Both the position numbers and the translations under genes were made by a program. 34,361 nt of DNA from Phycisphaerae bacterium (GTDB taxonomy: Bacteria > Planctomycetota > Phycisphaerae > UBA1845), in assembly GCA_029260035.1 (NCBI GenBank), contig JAJDEA010000035.1:1-34361 (forward strand). The letters run 5' to 3'. This document shows, piece after piece, positions 30,264 through 34,361 of the stretch. The notes beneath the pieces were generated by a model, which saw only the letters and a list, made by a program, of their open reading frames with translations, was not told the DNA's origin and did not search any database. Each line of letters opens with the position of its first letter. Within the stretch, counting starts at the first letter, position 1.

Positions 30264-31799
30264 CTAATTCTTTGGGTTGTTTCCCGCCTGGTCGGCCCAG
30301 GCATTGGCCAATTGCAGAGCGCTCAGCATACTCTGTGCTTTGTTGAGCGTCTCTTGGTATTCCCGCGCCGGCTCGGAATCTGCGACGATTCCCGCGCCGA
30401 CCTGAGCATCCACCAAATAGGAGCCATCGCCGGCTGGCGTGATTACGAGCGTGCGCAAGGTGATGCAGGTATCCATGTTGCCGGCAAAATCGATATATCC
30501 AACCGTTCCGGCGTAAGGCCCACGGCGAACCGGTTCGAGTTCATCGATAATCTGCATGGCTCGGATCTTGGGCGCCCCGCTTACTGTTCCGACAGGCAGG
30601 ATACTCCGCAGTGCGTCAAACGACGTCTTGTCCCTGGCTAGCTTACCCGTCACATTGCTACAGATGTGCATCACATGGCTATATCGTTCCACTGACATCA
30701 AATCGTCCACTTCGACAGAACCCGGCTCACAGATGCGCCCGAGGTCGTTCCGTCCAAGGTCAACAAGCATGATGTGTTCCGCACGCTCTTTGGGATCGGC
30801 TAATAGCTCAGCCTCAAGCCCCAAGTCTTCAGCTTCTGTATTGCCTCTAGGCCTGGTGCCAGCCAGCGGTCGCGTTGTCGCAGATCGACCTTCTACACGG
30901 CACAAAATCTCCGGCGATGCACCGACCAGCGTCACTCTTGGCGACTGCAACAAGAACATAAAAGGAGACGGGTTGATGACACGGAGCGCGCGGTATACAT
31001 CGAACGGAGATGCTTTGGTTTCCGCCGTAAGTCGCTGCGAGATGACCACCTGAAAAATGTCGCCAGCTCGGATATAGTCCTTGCATTGATCAACAGCCTG
31101 CATGAATTGTTCTGACGAAAACGTGCTTTGAAACGGAACTTCGCTTGAATCAGCGCGTGGCGCGAGCGGGCGGAGGTCACCCACCTGACTTTCGCCCAGT
31201 TTTTCCACAAGGCAGGAAAGACGTTCGCACGCCTCCACATAGGCGGCACGCTTGTTTTTTTCGTCAGAGACATGAGCCATCGCGACAACCAGGATCAATT
31301 TCCGAACGTGATCGAACACAACCATTTGATCGTATATGCCAAACTGCAAGTCAGGAAGGTCTCGCTGATCGGGAGGAGCCTCGCCGAGCTTTTCGTAGTG
31401 TCGAACGATATCATATCCGGCGTACCCAACAGCACCGCCGATGAATCTCGGTAATTCCGGCGGATGTACCACACGATATTTGGCGAGCAGTTTTTCAAGT
31501 TCTGACAGCGGATCGACATTTTCCAGCGTCTGAATTTGACCACGTTCGCTGACCAGGGTCGTCGATCCCTTTGCTTCAACAATCGCAATGGGATCAATAG
31601 CCAGAAAGGAATACCTGGCGATTTTCTCGCCCCCCACCACGCTCTCCAGCAAAAACGCATGCTCGGCAGAGCCTGCAAGACTATCGAAGGCGGAAACAGG
31701 CGTCAGTTGGTCGCTTAGCAACGTGCAATAAACAGGTACCGTACTCGCCCCCATGGCGAGCCGGTCGAATTCGTCTTTGTCTGGTTGAAATGAAAGCAT
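30264..31799 (-). CDS. trpE: Anthranilate synthase component I
   Basis: TrpE makes anthranilate from chorismate, with ammonia supplied by TrpG. The 511-residue protein has the regulatory N-terminal LLESVVGGEKIARYSFL motif (feedback-inhibition site, near residue 50). Catalytic blocks are FQVVISQRL, SPEILCRVEGRSATTRPLAG and TRPRGNTEAEDL. Further motifs are DLGRNDLGRICEPGSV, HICSNVTGKL, LPVGTVSGAPKIRAMQIIDE, and QVGAGIVADSEPAREYQE. This is a TrpE and not PabB because LLES is intact and the length is typical. No trpG or other trp gene is adjacent. The ATG lies six bases after a -10 box, so the mRNA is expected to be leaderless. Confidence 0.93.
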   Translation of the reverse strand: MLSFQPDKDEFDRLAMGASTVPVYCTLLSDQLTPVSAFDSLAGSAEHAFLLESVVGGEKIARYSFLAIDPIAIVEAKGSTTLVSERGQIQTLENVDPLSELEKLLAKYRVVHPPELPRFIGGAVGYAGYDIVRHYEKLGEAPPDQRDLPDLQFGIYDQMVVFDHVRKLILVVAMAHVSDEKNKRAAYVEACERLSCLVEKLGESQVGDLRPLAPRADSSEVPFQSTFSSEQFMQAVDQCKDYIRAGDIFQVVISQRLTAETKASPFDVYRALRVINPSPFMFLLQSPRVTLVGASPEILCRVEGRSATTRPLAGTRPRGNTEAEDLGLEAELLADPKERAEHIMLVDLGRNDLGRICEPGSVEVDDLMSVERYSHVMHICSNVTGKLARDKTSFDALRSILPVGTVSGAPKIRAMQIIDELEPVRRGPYAGTVGYIDFAGNMDTCITLRTLVITPAGDGSYLVDAQVGAGIVADSEPAREYQETLNKAQSMLSALQLANAWADQAGNNPKN

Positions 31800-31805
31800 G
31801 GCTTA

Positions 31806-31834
31806 ATGCTAGGTACATTGCCCAAGTGAATCAA
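31806..31834 (-). promoter_or_regulatory. Promoter of trpE
   Basis: On the minus strand TTGATT (31829-31834) and TAGCAT (31806-31811) are separated by exactly 17 bases. The trpE ATG at 31799 follows six bases later, so transcription would start at or next to the start codon. Confidence 0.6.
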
Positions 31835-31921
31835 TTTCTACAAACATTGCTCTGAGCTGTTACAATCAATCAACGAGGTTCGCGGATTATTGCACAGAGA
31901 TTAATTAAGTTCGGAGCAAAT

Positions 31922-32317
31922 ATGTACACGGTAAGCGTAGCCGTTAAGTTTCTTGCGGCGCACGGAGTCAAACTCCCTGACGGCTCGGTCGAAGAGCCGC
32001 ATGTCCACGATTGGACGGTACGGGTGTATTATTCGAGCAGCGAGTTGAACGAACTGGGCATGGTCGTCGATTTCCATGACGCTGAGCGCGATCTCAGCAC
32101 TATTACGACAGCGCTCCACAACCAGAACCTAAATACAATGGAAGCGTTTGCTACCCAGTATCCAACTGCAGAAGCCATAGCCAGGTACATCCACGATAAA
32201 TTGCCAACATGTGGGCGCGCATCGGTAAGCCGAGTGGAAGTAACCGAAGCCCCGGGGTGCATAGCCTCGTTCGAACCTGAGAAAACAGCGAAACTTCAGG
32301 CACCAGCCCCAAATTGA
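31922..32317 (+). CDS. queD: QueD/PTPS-family protein (6-carboxytetrahydropterin synthase-like)
   Basis: This family converts 7,8-dihydroneopterin triphosphate in queuosine or pterin/folate pathways. The 131-residue protein has the zinc-ligand pattern: His14 in FLAAH, and His27 and His29 in EEPHVHDW. It also has VVDFHDAERDLSTI, a LHNQNLN block, TAEAIARYIHD, and the C-terminal VTEAPGC. In QueD and PTPS the zinc motif is CxxxHGH. Here the cysteine position is Val23 and the HGH is HVH, but Glu24 stands in the ExxH position described for PTPS-III. So it may be a PTPS-III-like folate-pathway enzyme and not a true QueD. GGAG lies before the ATG. It is divergent from trpE. Confidence 0.8.
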   Translation: MYTVSVAVKFLAAHGVKLPDGSVEEPHVHDWTVRVYYSSSELNELGMVVDFHDAERDLSTITTALHNQNLNTMEAFATQYPTAEAIARYIHDKLPTCGRASVSRVEVTEAPGCIASFEPEKTAKLQAPAPN

Positions 32318-32352
32318 CGATCTACAAGTGGACCCATAGAATCAAAAAGAGA

Positions 32353-32434
32353 TAGAGCAGGTTCTATTTCTGCAGTGTCCTGAAGCAAGTTTTTCTCTGA
32401 ACACTTGCGATACGTCGCTACACTTGAACGTACA
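32353..32434 (+). repeat. Dispersed structured repeat, copy 4 (degenerate)
   Basis: The canonical strand is plus, matching queD and mcsA on either side. The leading hairpin TAGAGC-AG-GTTCTA keeps six pairs through one G-U wobble. The middle is diverged (CTGCAGTGTCCTGAAGC). The 3' arm CGTCGCTACACTTGA is fully conserved, and the final GTTCGCTGC is degraded. It starts 35 bases after the queD stop and ends about 40 bases before the mcsA start. Confidence 0.7.
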
Positions 32435-32475
32435 GGGCTTTTGGGGAGTAGTTTTCGACCGAGGTGCATTCTCTC

Positions 32476-32991
32476 ATGCAGCCTGTTTGCCAACGGTGCA
32501 AAGAAGCAAGAGCGACCGTACTCATTACGGATGTGCCCGAAAAGAAAGTTCGGCATCTGTGTGAAGAATGCGCCGCCCGCGAAGGCGTTCTAATCAAACA
32601 ATCCCCACAAACGACCAACGCCATCCTTCAGGAATTCATCAAACATAAGGCGGGCACTTCCGCCGCTGATGAGCGGACCTGTCCCAAGTGCGGCATGACG
32701 TTTCGCGATTTCCGCCTCAAAGGAATGCTCGGCTGTCCGCACGATTATGAAGTGTTTAAGCCTATCCTGATGCCATTGATCGAACGCGCCCACCAAGGCT
32801 CAACGGAACATATTGGGAAGGCTCCGAAATCCGCTGGTCCTGTGATTCGCAAACGTGCTGGCATCATTAAGCTCCGCCGAGAATTGGCCGACGCTATTGA
32901 GAAAGAAAACTATGAGCGCGCCGCCAAACTGCGCGATCGCATTGACAAGATCGATGCATCCCAATCTTCCGAGTCGACGGACTCACTATGA
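32476..32991 (+). CDS. mcsA: McsA-like zinc protein with UVR motif
   Basis: McsA activates the arginine kinase McsB. The 171-residue protein has an N-terminal zinc region with pairs CQRC (residues 5-8) and CEEC (29-32), and a second cysteine cluster in RTCPKCGMTFRDFRLKGMLGC. The C-terminal UVR motif, IIKLRRELADAIEKENYERA, continues AAKLRDRIDKID, which is the UvrB/UvrC interaction helix pair. The ATG at 32476 is chosen; a GTG at 32464 in the same frame is possible. The last codons overlap mcsB by four bases (ATGA). Copy 4 of the dispersed repeat lies just upstream. Confidence 0.88.
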   Translation: MQPVCQRCKEARATVLITDVPEKKVRHLCEECAAREGVLIKQSPQTTNAILQEFIKHKAGTSAADERTCPKCGMTFRDFRLKGMLGCPHDYEVFKPILMPLIERAHQGSTEHIGKAPKSAGPVIRKRAGIIKLRRELADAIEKENYERAAKLRDRIDKIDASQSSESTDSL

Positions 32992-34040
32992 ATGTTGATG
33001 ACCTAAGTAGCAAGACAGGTGAATGGCTCCGCGGAGAGGGGCAACTTGCGGACGTGGTCGTTTCATCGCGTGTCAGGTTGGCCAGGAACCTCGCGGAATA
33101 TCCATTCTTGTCAAAAGCGTCTCCATCTGAGCGCACCGAAATCTACCGCACGATCACCGAAGAAATCGCTGCGGCGTCTGTCATTGACGATGAACTGCTT
33201 GTGGACATCGAAGATGCGGACCCGATTGATCGCCAATTCCTCGTCGAACGCAATTTGATTAGCCGTAATCATGCTGGCGGCGAAGGGAGTCGTGGCGTTG
33301 GCATCTCCCGAGCAGAAACCCGCTCGCTCATGATTAACGAAGAAGATCATCTGCGTATTCAGGGTCTTCGGTCGGGTTTGGACCTCGACTCGCTTTGGCA
33401 GGAAATTAACGACATAGACGACAGGCTTGCAGAGAGGCTCGCCTTTGCCTTCGATAATACGCTTGGGTACCTGACAGCCTGTCCCACAAACGTCGGAACA
33501 GGAATCCGTGTGTCCGTTATGGTTCATTTGCCAGCATTGAAATGGACGAAGGACATCGAGCGGGTAGAGCGGGCAGCGCAGGACATGAGGCTCGCCGTGC
33601 GCGGGCTTCATGGAGAGGGTACAGAAGCAGCCGGCGACCTTTATCAAATCTCAAATCAGACGACGCTCGGACAATCTGAGGAAGACATCATAAGAGCCTT
33701 TCGAGATTCCATCATTCCTCGCATTGCAGAATACGAACGAGCTGCCCGTGATGCGCTTGCTCGCCATGGCGAGAGCCAGCTCGACGACCGAATCTGGCGA
33801 GCCTATGGCATATTGAAAAACGCGCGATGTATTAGCACCGAAGAAACTCAGACGCTTCTTTCCCCTATTCGCATGGGCATCCATCTTGGTCGGTTTCAAG
33901 AGTTCGACATCAACACGCTTAACGAGATTTTCCTGTTCGCCCAATCTGCACATCTCCAAAAGATGCACCAACAATCCATGAGCGGCGAGCAGCGCGCCGT
34001 TGCACGCGCCGACTATATTCGCAGCCGACTCGCCGAATAG
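32988..34040 (+). CDS. mcsB: Protein arginine kinase McsB
   Basis: McsB phosphorylates arginine residues of proteins, marking them for degradation by ClpCP in Firmicutes. The 350-residue protein matches the phosphagen-kinase fold: VVVSSRVRLARNLAEYPFL (residues 23-41), NEEDHLRIQ (near 118), and the CPTNVGTGIRVSVMVHLPAL block with the nucleotide-site Cys165. The C-terminal arginine-binding region includes GEGTEAAGDLYQISNQTTLG. It is translationally coupled to mcsA by ATGA overlap. There is no ctsR or clpC in the window, so the regulator-kinase cluster typical of Firmicutes is split here. Confidence 0.92.
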   Translation: MNVDDLSSKTGEWLRGEGQLADVVVSSRVRLARNLAEYPFLSKASPSERTEIYRTITEEIAAASVIDDELLVDIEDADPIDRQFLVERNLISRNHAGGEGSRGVGISRAETRSLMINEEDHLRIQGLRSGLDLDSLWQEINDIDDRLAERLAFAFDNTLGYLTACPTNVGTGIRVSVMVHLPALKWTKDIERVERAAQDMRLAVRGLHGEGTEAAGDLYQISNQTTLGQSEEDIIRAFRDSIIPRIAEYERAARDALARHGESQLDDRIWRAYGILKNARCISTEETQTLLSPIRMGIHLGRFQEFDINTLNEIFLFAQSAHLQKMHQQSMSGEQRAVARADYIRSRLAE

Positions 34041-34361
34041 AGTTTCGGCGCCTCTTCAACCTATTGGCGGATGCCTGCCAATAGATGGCTATCCTCGCTG
34101 GCCCTTTTTCGTTTTGAAGTGCTCGGTTGTTGGCCGACCAATTGAATCCGCTGACGCTAAGCGCCCCGAATGATGGTTAGACTTTATTTAATAAGTTGAC
34201 AATTTCCTTCTATGTGACCAAGTCATCGGAGAATTGACCGAGAAGTCAATTTTCTTTCCGGCGGGCCATCTCGGTTGGTGTTATTAAGGATGTACGCTAG
34301 GATGTGCCAGCCGTTTTTGGAATCAGATGCAGTGTCCTGATTCGTGATGTGGTTTTTCATG
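34041..34361. other. Intergenic region downstream of mcsB
   Basis: No gene is seen in the last 321 bp. It contains a hairpin CTATTGGC/GCCAATAG at 34061-34084 and another, AGAATTGAC/GTCAATTTT, near 34230-34253 that runs into TTTC. Either could end the mcsAB transcript. A TTGACA near 34195 has no clear -10 partner. Confidence 0.45.
34061..34084 (+). terminator. Possible terminator hairpin after mcsB
   Basis: CTATTGGC and GCCAATAG form a perfect 8-bp stem with an eight-base loop, 20 bp after the mcsB stop codon. No T-run follows directly, so confidence is limited. Confidence 0.4.

Noticed and set aside
1..34361. CRISPR arrays, insertion sequences, transposases, toxin-antitoxin or restriction systems
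   Set aside because: None were seen. The only repeated elements are the four dispersed structured repeats and short hairpins.

Overview
The window reads as chromosomal DNA of a bacterium, most likely a planctomycete and perhaps of the Phycisphaerae type. This is an inference from gene content, not from a database match. The clues are two pseudopilins with the planctomycete-style AFTLIE/AFSLVE signal (one ending in the GDGH motif common in that phylum), an mcsA-mcsB pair, a B12-dependent class II ribonucleotide reductase, a BtpA-family protein, two DUF362 proteins, and ribosomal and tRNA-processing genes in rearranged order. There is no CRISPR array, transposase or phage module. Most genes are housekeeping genes in short operons on both strands, separated by unusually roomy intergenic regions.

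Layout. 72-4122 (minus): a sialidase-like BNR protein, recO, a pseudopilin and a 501-residue acidic coiled-coil protein. 4486-4899 (+): rnpA, with no rpmH beside it. 4967-5320 (minus): a small helix-turn-helix protein, then about 860 bp without a convincing gene. 6179-8400 (minus): an operon of a GroES-like protein, a BtpA-family TIM barrel and an S66 LD-carboxypeptidase. 8700-9815 (+): an M29 aminopeptidase. 9879-10961 (minus): an AlkA/OGG-like DNA glycosylase. 11406-13997 (+): nrdJ with a long structured leader. 14554-17233 (+): rpsP, trmD, rplS, yraN and tatD, with rimM missing. 17502-17574 (minus): tRNA-Ala(GGC). 18184-20396 (+): xerD-like recombinase, a HELYH metallopeptidase-like protein and queF. 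20451-25123 (minus): a Nudix hydrolase, a second pseudopilin, a Tat-exported DUF362 protein and a polyprenyl-phosphate sugar transferase. 25491-28645 (+): a putative lipoprotein, a double VanZ-like membrane protein and a triple-YHS metal-binding protein. 28775-31799 (minus): a second DUF362 protein and trpE. 31922-34040 (+): a QueD/PTPS-family protein, mcsA and mcsB.

The most unusual signal is a family of four dispersed repeats of about 82-91 bp at 1207-1296, 6094-6181, 8534-8624 and 32353-32434. They are intergenic. In all four, the orientation follows the flanking gene that reads in the same direction. Each starts with a short hairpin whose sequence changes between copies keep the pairing through G-U wobbles, which points to a structured RNA on one defined strand. 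In two copies the first three bases of the element are the stop codon of the preceding gene (recO and the LD-carboxypeptidase). I do not recognise this family from any named element.

Other points are terminators with no clear gene in front of them (25359-25387 plus strand, 5384-5407 minus strand), a trpE promoter placed so that the mRNA should be leaderless, a palindrome enclosing the -35 box ahead of xerD, and a QueD-family protein without the usual cysteine but with a PTPS-III-like glutamate. All family assignments come from motifs read by eye. No search or folding program was run.
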